From: Gonium pectorale
Taxonomy: Eukaryota; Chlorophyta; Chlorophyceae; Chlamydomonadales; Volvocaceae
Length of the DNA stretch: 34,076 bases
Assembly: GCA_001584585.1 (NCBI GenBank)
Contig: LSYV01000004.1
Location: 1,701,192 to 1,735,267, forward strand
Reading direction: 5' to 3'
Shown: in pieces, positions 11,979 to 22,133 of the stretch
Position numbering within the stretch: the first letter of the stretch is position 1
Layout of the letters: every line of letters starts with the position of its first letter
The notes under the pieces: model-generated
Database searches by the model: none
What the model saw: only the letters and a program-made list of their open reading frames with translations
Told to the model about the DNA's origin: nothing
Position numbers and translations under genes: made by a program

Positions 11979-11983
11979 TTACA
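11979..11983 (-). terminator. Putative polyadenylation signal of paralog A
   Basis: This is TGTAA on the minus strand, about 1.0 kb downstream of the paralog A stop codon at 12990. I saw no nearer copy on that strand. The long implied 3' UTR makes the call tentative. Confidence 0.3.
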
Positions 11984-12821
11984 GTCGCAACTCCAAGCCA
12001 CCGTATTCAGTGTGTCAGCTTGCCATGCACTGGCATACCATGCCAGCTGTGAAGGGGCGGTTTCCGCTACTCCACCGCAGGCAAGGATCTGACACAGCTG
12101 AAACAAGCGCTGGACAAAGGACTGCCATGTTCCTCTTCAAACCGAACAAATCAATTAGCGACACGCATAACAGGCATGCAGGCTCCCTCGAAAAGGCGCT
12201 GCATTTCACCACACTCGACAAATACATAAATCAGTACAGTTAATATTAGTCACATCCAAACCAAGATCTTTAACGTGAAGATACTAGAAAAAATACGCAC
12301 AAGCAAGACAGGTCGCTAGACTGTTTTCCCAAAGTATTGTTTGGGCAGAGCCTATTGAATAAATGTTTTGAATGTTTCGGTCAAAAATGTTTCAGTTTTA
12401 TCGTTTCGAGTGCATCATCGTTTTGATGCTATGCGAGCATGAGCAAAAGGCAGAAGCGGCATTAATACATGCGGTAGCCAGCTTGCGCAAGAATAAGAAA
12501 AGTCCATGCCAGACGCCGCGATGCAATGCCATAATGATGGGCCTCTGCGGCCCATGCGACCTTCTGCAAGGAAAGGCAACCGAACGATCGACACATCGAT
12601 CGGTGAAATGCAAACATGATGCGGAAACATAATTGGCCAACCTTAACGCATACCACTCCAGAGCACCTAGGGCTATGCATTGGCTGTAATCATAAATGGG
12701 ATGTGGCTACCAAACGCCCATCAACAGCAACACCTATCACATTAATCATATCTCATCACGGCTTTTCCACGCGCCTTTCAGGCGAATGGGTGGAGTGATT
12801 GCCAGGATCATAATAATCGGG

Positions 12822-12860
12822 AGTACGACGACGGGGCGAGGAGCCTCCCGTCGTCGTACT
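12822..12860. repeat. Perfect 14-bp inverted repeat, 11-nt loop
   Basis: The arms are 12822-12835 (AGTACGACGACGGG) and 12847-12860, its exact reverse complement. It sits about 130 bp downstream of the paralog A stop, inside the presumed 3' UTR, and would give a stable stem-loop in the transcript of either strand. Confidence 0.9.
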
Positions 12861-12989
12861 GCGCTATCCCTCATTGGCCGACCGCTATGACACCGGTTTA
12901 GCGCCGCGCCTCGGACGTCCTTCGTGCAACGCCACGCGGGCCGGGCACAGCCTCGACCGGCTCGCCGCGCAGGCCGCCGTGCCCCGCTT

Positions 12990-15900
12990 CTATGCAGCCG
13001 CACGGCCAATCATACGCGCCGCCTGAATGCCCGCCAGTATCGAGCTCAGGAACGCCGGTTGAGGAGCGGCAGTCGGCGCCACGGGACCCGGCGGCTTCCG
13101 CTGCGCCGCCTGCAGGCTGGCCACTAGCCCCGCAAGTGCCGCACCGGCTGTGGCCGGGTTGGCCGCAGGCCGCGCTACGCATCCGGCGTTGGCCGCAATG
13201 CCGGCCAGCGCCGGAAAGTTGCCGGCGAGGAGGCCCGCAATGTTAGCGAGGAGCAACGGGTTGACGGGTGCCGCACCGGCGCCGGAGGCAGGAACGGGCG
13301 CGATGCGCGCCGCGGCGGCCGCGGCGTCGGCATTGAGCTGCTTGAAGGCGTGGAGCATGGCCACCCCGTCCGGGACGTAGGGGTACGCGGCGACGATGGC
13401 CTTGGCCACTTGGGGCGGCGTTAGCACACTGTGAAAGGGCGGCGGGGAGGGTAACAGAAAATGAGCTGGCCGCAACGATCGAGCGTGCCCATGCTCAAAC
13501 GAACGTGCACATGATTTGAGCACCGTGGCAAACCGCAGACACAGCGCAGCAGTCCAGGTAGCGGAGGTGGCGAAGCCACGTGGCAAGCAGCGAGCAGCGA
13601 AGCAGCTAGCACTGCCGTGTCCAAAGACTTTCGCACCTGGAGCAGAGGTAGTCGGTGATGTCCCAGTGTGCCTGGTGCTCCCTCATCACGCAGCGCTCCA
13701 GCTGCAGGGCAATGTCGTCCACCGCATGGATGGCCTGCAAAGAGAGGAACAGCAAAATCGTTACGCGCCGACGACGTAACGCTGAATCTGACGTACATGG
13801 TTGGACACCCAGCTTCAGGTCGATGGGATACAGTAGGAGGCAATAGGAAACAGCCCATTCCGTATCCGGATGCTACCAGTATGAAGCGACTCAGCAGGCA
13901 TATAGCGCTGTGCTTTACCATGCGTGTGTGCTGAGTGAGACCAGAGCGTACGCGTGAGCTTACCGCAAGGGCCTCTCCGCAGGATGCGGGTGGTCGCCGT
14001 GCCGCCGCGAGGTTTGCCTGCAGCTGTGCCGCCAGCTCAATCCGCTGCTGAACGGTCGGAGTAACCGTCTCGCTGTGCAGGTCAGCCAGGGAGGCCGCTT
14101 CGGACAGCTGCTGAGGCGTCAGGTTCAGGGAGCGCGCTGCGGGCAGAAAGGTGGAAGCAGGAGGCATCGGTCAAATCACAAGACGCACGCTGCAGAAGGC
14201 GCCCGAGATTGGTAGATGGTGAAGGACGCCGAGCGTCCATACGAACTTAGGTAATGAAAAATAAAACCAATAGTGCAACGACAGCACGGAGAAAATGCAG
14301 CTTTACATCAAGGCAACGCAGTTCTGACTTTGGGGGCTTAGACTCCACGTTCATGACCAACCCAACCTGCGAGAACCGTTCAGCCAGCAGGAGCAAACTC
14401 ACCACATGTGGTCCAGAAAGTGTTGTTGGGTCGGTCATGCTCCCCGCTACAAACGTTGATATACCTGCGGAATAATAGGTTCCAGTAGAGGCTCGGTTAT
14501 AAACCATGAGGTCACACAGTGAACCAATCGCACACGAATCGACAGTGGAAGGTCTCCTGTAACTGCAATTGCAGGCTAGTACTACATGAAGTACTGCACC
14601 ATCATATACCATCCAAAAACGACCTTAGTACATGGCACAATCTATACAAACAAGGGTGCTCACATGCTCTGCACGAAGCAGACCGGTGCCAGCACCTTGA
14701 CCTTGTCCACGTACGACAGCACGCGCTCAACATAGCGCTCCAGCCGCACGTGCGGCAAGCTGCCGGGCCCGTGCACGTTGGCGCTCGACACCAGGATTCC
14801 CATCTGCAAGGGCAAGGCCATGACAGGCAAAGGAATATCGGCTTCTACACCGCGGAAGAGAAAGCAGCGGCCTGCAGCCTTGCGATTCCAGTCCCACTTC
14901 ACGAATTGGCATTCACTCGGTTCAACATACCTGTTGGCAAATGTGATTCCACAGGGCCTGGAACTCAGCCGGCGTCGTCCGCTTGACTTGCTCCACCGCC
15001 GCTGCGGTAAGGGCCGGCACATCGCCGTCGGGCTCCGGACACAGGGCGACTGCGACCGCCTGGCCACACGGGTGTCGGCAGGCGGGCGCCACAGGCGACT
15101 TTGCGCTCGAGGAGAAGACTCTTGCCAGACGAGTTACATGCCCGGCACCGAAGCTGGATGTGACCTCGCGGCAGCCGCTGTCGGCGTGGCTGCCCCGTCG
15201 GCTGTCCGCCGGTGGATGGGGCAGCTTAGCTTCGGCTGCACTGCAGCCACCAGTGTGCGACGACTGGCTGTCGCCACCGCTTGAAGCGGTCGGCTGGTGC
15301 TGTGGAGTGCCCGGCAGCTGGACATTGTCCCACGGCTGCGGGTGAGATTGCGCGTGGTTGGCGTGCGCAGCCGTCTGTGCGGAGGAGAGGAGCTGCATCA
15401 GATGGCCCACGCCTTCGTCGCGGACTGGCACCACACGCTCGAGGACCTGCAGGAGGCAAATAGCAACAAAGCCATGTCCGCATGATGGTGTTGTAGAGCT
15501 CAGTGCGGTTGGCAAGTAAATGATACGCGATCGGTTTGAGAGGATGTAGCGCAAAGTCGAAGGCATCCGCAGAGCCAACTTAAACCTGCCTTTAGCCGAT
15601 TCTTCAGAAAGTTGTTCTCGCGCAGTGCCTTGGTGTACTGCTCCTCGAGTTGTGCGAGCTTCTCCTGCAAATCGGGGAGCCGCGGATGCGGCTTCCGACC
15701 TCGCTTGCGAGGCCCCGAGGCTACCGGTGTGTCCGACGTTGAAGGCTGCGGGTGCAGATGCTCGGACTCGCGCGCGAAGAGCGGCCGTTGGTTGAAGGCG
15801 TCGGCGGGCAGGGCAGACAGCTGGTGCGCGCTTGATGGAGCAAGCAGCATGCCTGATGAGTTTTTGGCTGGCAGCTCGCAGAGCGCCGGGCTTGCCGGGC

Positions 15901-16081
15901 TCCCGGCGGGCGACATCGACTCCGACTTCAAGGCGACAGGCAACGCCACTGATGTGCACTCAATGCTGTCCGCGCCGTCCAGCATGTCAGCACCAACCCC
16001 AAAATGGAGCAAGCAGTCCAGCGTTACGCCAGGCGAGGCCGCGCGCTCAAAAGGTTCATAGTCTTGCGAGCACGACCCCAT
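12990..16081 (-). CDS. Leucine-zipper (bZIP-like) regulator, tandem paralog A
   Basis: Probable nuclear transcription regulator. Seven exons: 16081-15590, 15446-14931, 14803-14664, 14446-14403, 14136-13964, 13734-13637, 13428-12990. Summed length is divisible by three and gives 633 aa. The ATG at 16081 is the first true ATG of exon 1. The N-terminus is acidic/hydrophobic. Residues ~125-134 read RKRGRKPHPR, an AT-hook-like element. A zipper follows (L138, L145, A152, L159, L166) and crosses the exon 1/2 junction. Exon 2 ends with a PDG and AAVEQVKR...FQALW block. Exon 4 has DRPNNTFW, exon 5 LTPQQL, exon 6 VDDIALQLERCVMRE and YLCSR, exon 7 VLTPPQVAKAIV and YPYVPDGVAML, then an Ala-rich tail. 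I recall this exon 4-7 region from chlorophyte bZIP proteins. Intron 1 appears to be GC-AG. Target genes are unknown. Confidence 0.8.
15447..15589 (-). other. Probable GC-AG intron (paralog A intron 1)
   Basis: Paralogs B and C end exon 1 with AAG followed by a GT donor. At the same codon A has AAG followed by GCAGGT. Exon 2 starts at a codon boundary in all three genes, so a GC donor here keeps the frame and the heptad register. The alternative GT four bases downstream changes phase and puts exon 2 in the wrong frame. Confidence 0.65.
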
Positions 16082-17218
16082 CCTCGCCCTGTTACACGTA
16101 TTCACTGGTAACCTGCCTCACAAGATTAAGCACGTCGACCGGCGAGGACAATAAGAAGCGCCCGAGAATTTCCAGTAATCAAGGACCTGCCGTATTGTCG
16201 TACCTGCAGCCATTACCCTTATTACAGCACTACTAAGTGCGGAATCAGCTGTATATACATATACATGAACATTAAGCCTGTACGCACATGAACCCCTCAA
16301 TGCACGCATTATGTACCTGGGTCTACCTTTGGTATGCAGAGTCCAAGCAGGTGCCTTCAGTGTATAACGCATGGCCATGAATCCGACAATCCGTTGACTG
16401 ATATACCATGCGAGCGAGGTGCCCGTCGTTCTCTGTACTGGCACGCCCTTGATTGTCTGTATGGCAAACCCGAATAATGTCGTGAGTACTAATGCCTGCA
16501 AAGCCCAGGACACAGCTGGGACATGCCGAGGCTTCACGGACTGATGCGGTGACCACCCGGGCACGATGGGTTTCCTGGACCCGGTGTTGGTACTTCAGAA
16601 AAAGCCCGAACCCGTTGCACCCCGACATTATTTGCTGGCGTGCGCAATGCATTGCGCGAGGCATCGCAACATAACATGTCATACTGTTACGTATGTGCAA
16701 ACTAGCACACACGGTTTCTCAAGTCCATGGCCCCCCCGGCTTTGACGGATGTGTAACCTGTAACCTTCAGAGCATAGTCATGTGACTAAAGGGTAACAAC
16801 GAAATGGTTGCCTGGGTGCGTGCTCCGGTGTGGAGCCCGTGGAAACTTCGACAAAGCCGCGTCCTGAATACTGCGCCTGTCATGCTGGATTACCGTGCGT
16901 CCCATGGGCCTTGTCTGAATCCGTTGTCGGTTGATTCCAGGAAGGCGCGCGTATCTGTGTTTGTAGGCTGAGTCTTATGCCTCTGGTCAAAGGCAGAGTG
17001 ATGGATAGTCACGACGACTGCGACCATGCTAATCCCGTGATCTGGCATAACACGCCAGCCATGGCGCAAAACGCGCGTCCCAACGTCGCAGGGAGCAACA
17101 ACAACATGCAAGCTATTGACGTGACGTGCGCAACTATTTGACACAGGTCTACTCCACCAAAACCCCACGTTAAAGACCCGTCTGAATGCTTGGACTCCAG
17201 CCGCCCGCCAAGCGGCAC
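16082..17218. other. Intergenic: A promoter and B 3' UTR
   Basis: These 1.1 kb separate paralog A's ATG from paralog B's stop. TTACA at 16222-16226 (TGTAA on the minus strand) is a possible B polyadenylation signal, which would leave only ~140 bp for A's promoter and leader. An alternating TATATACATATACAT tract near 16251-16266 is the only TATA-like element. Open frames here (for example minus 16118-16564) have no recognisable domain. Confidence 0.45.
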
Positions 17219-20200
17219 CTACGAGCCGCCCCGAGCTCCATCCGCGGCCCCGACCCCAGTCCCGGCCGCGGCAAGGGCCCCGCCCCGCGCCGCCCCAAGC
17301 AGCGCCGCAAGCGCTTGCAGCTGCGCCGCTGCAGCGGCTGACGCCACTGCTGCTGCCGGCGGCGCCCCGGGTGCAGCTGTCCCGCCCAGCCCCTGCTGCT
17401 GTACAACAGACTGCTGCCCCGCCTTGGGCGCGGCTTTGGCAGCGGCTTGGAGGTGCTGCTGCCAGCCCGCCAGCAGGGACTGCAGCTGGGCAGGCTGCAA
17501 CCCCAGCGGCAACCCCTGCGACTGCGGTGGCACCGCCGCGCTGGACTGGGCGCAGCCCGCGGCAGCGGCAGCAACCGCCGACGCCGACGGCGACCCTGCT
17601 ACCAGGCCCGCTGGTGTGCCTGCCCCTGCACCCCCTGCACATGCCGCCGCAGCCGCGCCCGGGGCCTGGCCAGCTGCGGCCTGGGCCAACAGGCCCGACA
17701 GAGCAGGCAGACGGCTAGCCAGCAACGTCGCCAGGGGGTGGCCCGACTGAGCCGGGGCTGCTGCGCGGGTCGGCTGGGCCTGGGGCTGCGAACCCGCGGC
17801 CGTGGGCGGGGCCAGGGGCGCCGGTTTCGTGGGCCCGCCGTTGGCGGGCGTGGCGGCGGTGGCGGCGGCGACGCTGAGCTGCTTGAAGGCGTGCATCATG
17901 GCCACGCCGTCGGGGATGTAGGGGTACGACACGGTGAGGGCCTTGGCGATCTGGAGCGGCGTCAGCACGCTGCGCGGAGGGGCCGCGCCGGACAGCCGGA
18001 CAGGGCAGCGAGGTGACGAGGTTGGCGAGAGTGCGTCGTTTCCTGATAGGAACGAGCCCAGGGTCCAGAGCCTAGCGCAACCCCAATGTGGAATGCGGGA
18101 GCGGCCAGGCCCGCCACGACCAGGCACCGTGCTGCACAGCGAGCGCTGCAGCGTTGGCACAGCGGTGGCAGCTGCACCCCCAGCCCATGCATCACGCTCG
18201 GCGCATGCTTGAGCACCAAGTCCCAACGCAGCGGCCGGTGCTCCCTTCCCTGCACACCTGGAGCACAGAAAGTCCCCTATCGCCCAGTGCGATCGGTGCT
18301 CCCGCAGCACGCTGCGCTCCAGCTGCCGGGCCAGCTCGTCCACCGACGATAGCGCCTGCGGTGCGCGCAAAAGCACCGAGAGCCGTTATCGTATTTGTAA
18401 AGGTGGCATTCATATATGTGGAGAAGTTCGAGAGGCTGGGCATCGAAGCGTGTGTAGGCGTAACGCGGCCACGAGGGCCGCTGACGACAAGGGGAATATG
18501 CAGTCGGAAGGATAGGGAGCGACGCGCCACAATCTGCGCCGAGCGCGCAAGCAAAGCGCTCTCAGCCAATGGAGCGCGGACAGGAAAGTGGAGGCCCACC
18601 GTCAGTGCCTGGCCGCAGCTGGCGGCTGGCGCCGTCGCGCCGGAGGCCGCCAGGCTGGACGTGAGCTGCTCCGACAGCTGCAGTCGCTGCTGTACGACAG
18701 GCAGTACGTCGAGCTCGTACACGGCGGCCAGAGAGTTGACGTCGGCAAGCTGTTGGGGGGTCAGCGCCAGCGACCGGGCTGCGGGCGGCGGGAAACGGGG
18801 CGGGCAGCAGGGATGGGGGGGGGGGGTTCGTCAAGGGAGGATGGGTGCACAGAGTTCCAGGCGCCCTCTTTATGTGGTCGGTGCGCATGCATTGGGAGGT
18901 GACTGGTGACGTGTTCCCACAGCGCAGAGCAAGCCCGTGGCGAGGCCAGGGAATACCATGCCGACAATCTCCTGCGGCGTCAGCTGGGGTGATCGGGCTT
19001 CACAACGAGGGAGTTTGGGCAGAGGCGGGAACGGGTGTCGGGTTGGGAGGGAGGCACGTGAGATGGCGGCCAGGCGGCATACATCTACCCTACGGGAGCA
19101 CGGAATCGGTGTGCAAAGCAGGTTTACAGGAGCCGCACAGGAGGAGACACGAGTCGGGGAGTCGCATTCCGGAGGGAGAGGAAGCGTGGGGCCCGAGGGC
19201 TCGAGGGGGGATGCACTGTGGATTGCACCGCGTGCGGCAAGTGATGAAAGCGGGATTGCGCCGTGTGCCGTGTGCTGCGGTGGCCATGGACAGCAGCGGT
19301 CCCCACCTTGCAGCAGCCAGCAGCCAACAGCAACCCAGACACGCACCGCAGTTCACCCAGAATGTCTCGCTCGGTCGTTCGGGCTTGCCCGTGTCCACGT
19401 TGGTGTACCTGCAGAGGGGGGAGCGCCGCAGGCGCAGGGCGCTGCCGATCAGCTGTCGCCAGCCGCTCAACAGCAACCATCGAGTCTCCCAACCAACACA
19501 GGGAACGTGCTGCTCAGTTAGCTCCAACACAGCCTCAAAACCAGTTCCCTCGCAACGCCTACCATGGCCCAACCCGACTGCTTGCCCGGACCGCAGCATT
19601 GAACTCCCCCTGCTCCCCCTCCTCTCCCAGTGGCACGCACCATGCTCTGCACGAAGCAGGCTGGCGACATGAGGGTGAGCTTGTCGACATACTGACCNNN
19701 NNNNNNNNNNNNNNNNNNNNNNNNNNNNNNNNNNNNNNNNNNNNNNNNNNNNNNNNNNNNNNNNNNNNNNNNNNNNNNNNNNNNNNNNNNNNNNNNNNNN
19801 NNNNNNNNNNNNNNNNNATGACAAGGCAAGGGGGGGCGTTGCTCCGCCAAGGCTGGCACTAGGCTCCATAGGAGAGAGAATACGGTTGGAGGGTGGAGGG
19901 TGGGCATGTTGAGGCGACAACGGATCATTGCCGCGTTGATGACCAACGTGAGAAGCAGGGAGGCACCGCCCCCGCCAGCGATGAACGTGATGGAGCCCCG
20001 AGGGCCACCACAGGGGACTCCCGCCGGCGACGGGTCACTAGGGGTCGGCCGGCTGGCACCCGGACCCTCCTCCCGGGCTTACGGCTAGCCCTTCTACGTG
20101 TAAGGTACCGCTCCCGGCACCTCATCCTCCGTCCCTGTCCCCGTCCGTACCGTATTCTCCGTATAGGCCGCTCACCCCCGCGCTAGGGGCCCCACACCGC

Positions 20201-22133
20201 AAGTGCAGACTCTCGCACACCTCAACCTGCTTGCTGTCTCCCGCTGGCAAACCCGCGGCGAAATGCCCTCGCCTGGCCCTCGCCCCGGGCCCCTCGACCT
20301 CACGTGCTCGCCGCCGCACCTGCAAGCAGATGTGCTTCCACAGCGTCCGGAAGTCCGCCGCCGTAATCCGCTTCAGCTCCTCCACGGCCGCCGGCGTCAG
20401 CGGTGGCGCCTCGCCGTCCGGACGCGGACACAGCGCCACCGCCCAGGGTACGCCCTCAGGGTGGCGCGCCGGCTGCCGCTGCTGGTGCTCCCGCTGCTTC
20501 GACCCCGGACCCGCCGCCGCACCCCCACCCCCACCGTCGCCGGGTCCCGAGGTAGCTTCGCTGCCGCAGCCGAGCCCCAAGTGGAGGAGGCTCATGCCGC
20601 CCCCGCCGGCGCGGGCGTGGCCGTGGCTGCCCCGCCAGGCCTGTGCCGAGTCCACCTCACCTGGGTGCGGCCCACCGCACCCTGCGCCGCCTCCGCCTCC
20701 GCCTTCGAAGCCGCCGCTGCTAGTGGCGACGCATGACGCGCTCACGCCGGGGGACCGGCCGGAGTGGCGCTCCGGGCTGCCGGCAGCGGCGACGCCGCCG
20801 CGTGCGCCGGCCGATTCCGAAGACGCGGCGCCGGAGGCCGCCTGCTGCGCCCGCGCCTGCGCCTTAGCGGCGGCGAGCAGCTGCGCGACGACGCCGGCGT
20901 TCTCGTCGCGGTGGGGCACCACCCGCTCGAGGACCTGCGGCGCAGCGCGGCGGATTGGAGTGGCGCGGGGTACTCACAGGCACGGTCGTCGTATGCGTTG
21001 TTCCTTTCCAACACACGCTCGTCGTATGCGTTGTTCCTTTCCAACACACGCTTGTCGTATGCGTTGTTCCTTTCCAACACACACGGTCTGCATCACCGGC
21101 GACACATGGCGCGGAGCGGCAGCATGGAGGCTACAAGGGTAGTGCCTGCGCTGTGGGCGGCGCGCTGCCGCGGGCAGGCCGGTTTTGAAGCGTGCGCAGT
21201 GGCTCCGTGAGGCGCGTTGTGCGGCCCACGGTCCACACAGGGACAATGCCCTTGCGGCCGGGGCTCTCGCTGAGCAGCCAGGACCGGCATCTGGAAAGTG
21301 CCAAACGGCAGCGAGGATGGACGCCATCCGGTGGGAGTGCCGTGTGGTATGAATGTGGTAGGGTACGGTATGGCAAGCTGGTTGTGTACAGACCTCTCCA
21401 TTGCCCTCCAGGGTACACGAGCTGACGGTGCGAGGACGTTTGGGCACCGCAGGACAGCAAGGGGGGCGCGACGTCCTGCGAGCGCCGCGCCGCCCCACCC
21501 CCGCCCCCTAACCCCCCGACGAGCCCCGCGACGGGTCGCTGCTTGTCGGTCTTGGCACGCGCGCCGCACCTTGAGTTTGTTCCTGAGGAGCACATTCTCC
21601 CTACCCAGAGTCTGGAACGTCTCCGTCAGCCGCTGGAGCTCCTCCTGCAACTCGGGGAGCCGGGGAGCCGACGTGCGGGCTCGTCGGCGGCCCGAAAGCT
21701 CTTTCCGCTCTGGCGCTGCAGGGCATGTGGGCTGGGCCACCGCCCTCGCTTGCGCCGGCGCTGGAGCCGGCACGGGGACTTGTTCCGCAGTGCATTCCGG
21801 TGCTGACACCGCAGCAGCAGGTATGGGAAGTTGCAGAGGCTGTGCGGCGGTCGCGTTGGCCACCCCAGAGCCACTCGTGTGGAAGCGGGGCGCCGGTGGT
21901 GCGGCTGCCGACTGGCGTGCCGACGGAGCCATGACCGGAATGGCAGTCTGCGCTGCGGCGGGGCCATCCTGACCCGGGGGATATGCTTGCGCCTGTGCGT
22001 CGGTCACCTGCGCTGCCAGAGCGCTGCTAACTTCTTCGCCGGGAAGGTCATCGTCCATGCACCCGTTCAGGAGGCTAGTCAGGCCCAGCGAGGCCGACTG
22101 CAGGTTTTCCAGGGCTTCGTCGAGTGGATCCAT
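17219..22133 (-). CDS. Leucine-zipper (bZIP-like) regulator, tandem paralog B (gap-interrupted)
   Basis: Same seven-exon plan as its neighbours: 22133-21570, 20934-20320, exon 3 from inside the N gap to ~19642, 19408-19347, 18778-18600, 18355-18258, 17969-17219. If exon 3 is 140 nt as in A and C, the protein would be 802 aa. The start reads MDPLDEALENLQ with an acidic, hydrophobic N-terminus. The zipper is perfect: Leu at 162, 169, 176, 183, 190. The element before it reads GRRRARTSAPR, so the AT-hook-like core is lost. Exon 4 has PERPSETFW, exon 5 LTPQQLADV, exon 6 VDELARQLERSVLREH and DFLCSR, exon 7 VLTPLQIAKAL and YPYIPDGVAMM, then an Ala/Gln-rich tail of about 215 aa. Oddities: one extra G at the exon 3 donor shifts the frame into exon 4, and introns 1 and 4 hold a minisatellite and an extra exon-like unit. 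It may be functional with a sequence error, or decaying. Confidence 0.72.
18815..18826. repeat. G12 homopolymer (C12 on the coding strand)
   Basis: A run of twelve G lies in intron 4 of paralog B, about 40 bp upstream of the exon 5 acceptor in transcription direction, where it reads as C12 and may serve as part of the pyrimidine tract. It is also a likely site of sequencing error. Confidence 0.85.
18921..18997 (-). pseudogene. Extra exon-5-like unit in intron 4 of paralog B
   Basis: On the minus strand, AAG at the 3' end of a candidate intron is followed by CC then codons for RSPQLTPQEIVGMVFPG. True exon 5 begins with CC then RSLALTPQQLADV. The unit starts in the same phase as exon 5 and reaches a GTGGGA donor at 18920 in the same phase as the exon 5 donor. 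It is 77 nt against 179 nt. It could be a relic of exon duplication or a mutually exclusive alternative exon. Confidence 0.5.
19698..19817. other. Assembly gap (120 N)
   Basis: 120 undetermined bases interrupt paralog B. By comparison with the 140-nt exon 3 of A and C, the 5' part of B exon 3 and its acceptor lie inside the gap. The visible exon 3 remainder encodes QYVDKLTLMSPACFVQSM. Confidence 0.99.
20986..21086 (-). repeat. Three tandem copies of a 33-bp unit, intron 1 of paralog B
   Basis: The word GTCGTATGCGTTGTTCC recurs at 20988, 21021 and 21054, an exact 33-bp period, with only a few differences between copies. Because 33 is a multiple of three, the tract is open on both strands; on the minus strand it reads as the 11-residue repeat VLERNNAYDER. 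It lies just upstream of exon 2, separated by a probable acceptor at 20935. A single copy is found at 9551-9584. Confidence 0.9.

Larger units (their letters stand above)
11348..12989. other. Convergent intergenic/3' UTR region without a supported gene
   Basis: This stretch lies between the DZIP1-like gene (plus) and paralog A (minus). It is less GC-rich than the genes, especially 12240-12480. Open frames exist (for example a Cys-containing one on the minus strand at 11573-12106), but none shows a recognisable domain, splice pattern or coding bias. Much of it is probably the 3' UTR of paralog A, because the nearest TTACA (TGTAA on the minus strand) is at 11979-11983. Confidence 0.5.

Noticed and set aside
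11573..12106. 177-codon minus-strand open frame with several Cys/His residues
   Set aside because: Cys spacing fits no finger I know, the frame lacks coding composition, and it lies in the presumed 3' UTR of paralog A.
13421..14167. Long minus-strand open frame
   Set aside because: Only its first part is real (exon 5 of paralog A); the rest reads through introns 5 and 6 in other frames. Exon 6 at 13637-13734 is in a different frame with conserved residues.
16118..16564. 148-codon minus-strand frame with hydrophobic stretches
   Set aside because: No consistent membrane topology or homology; lies between paralogs A and B in sequence expected to be UTR or promoter.
18088..18909. 273-codon plus-strand open frame
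   Set aside because: It is antisense to exons 5 and 6 of paralog B, open because of high GC content; no domain.
20231..21142. 303-codon plus-strand open frame
   Set aside because: Antisense shadow of paralog B exon 2 and the 33-bp repeat.
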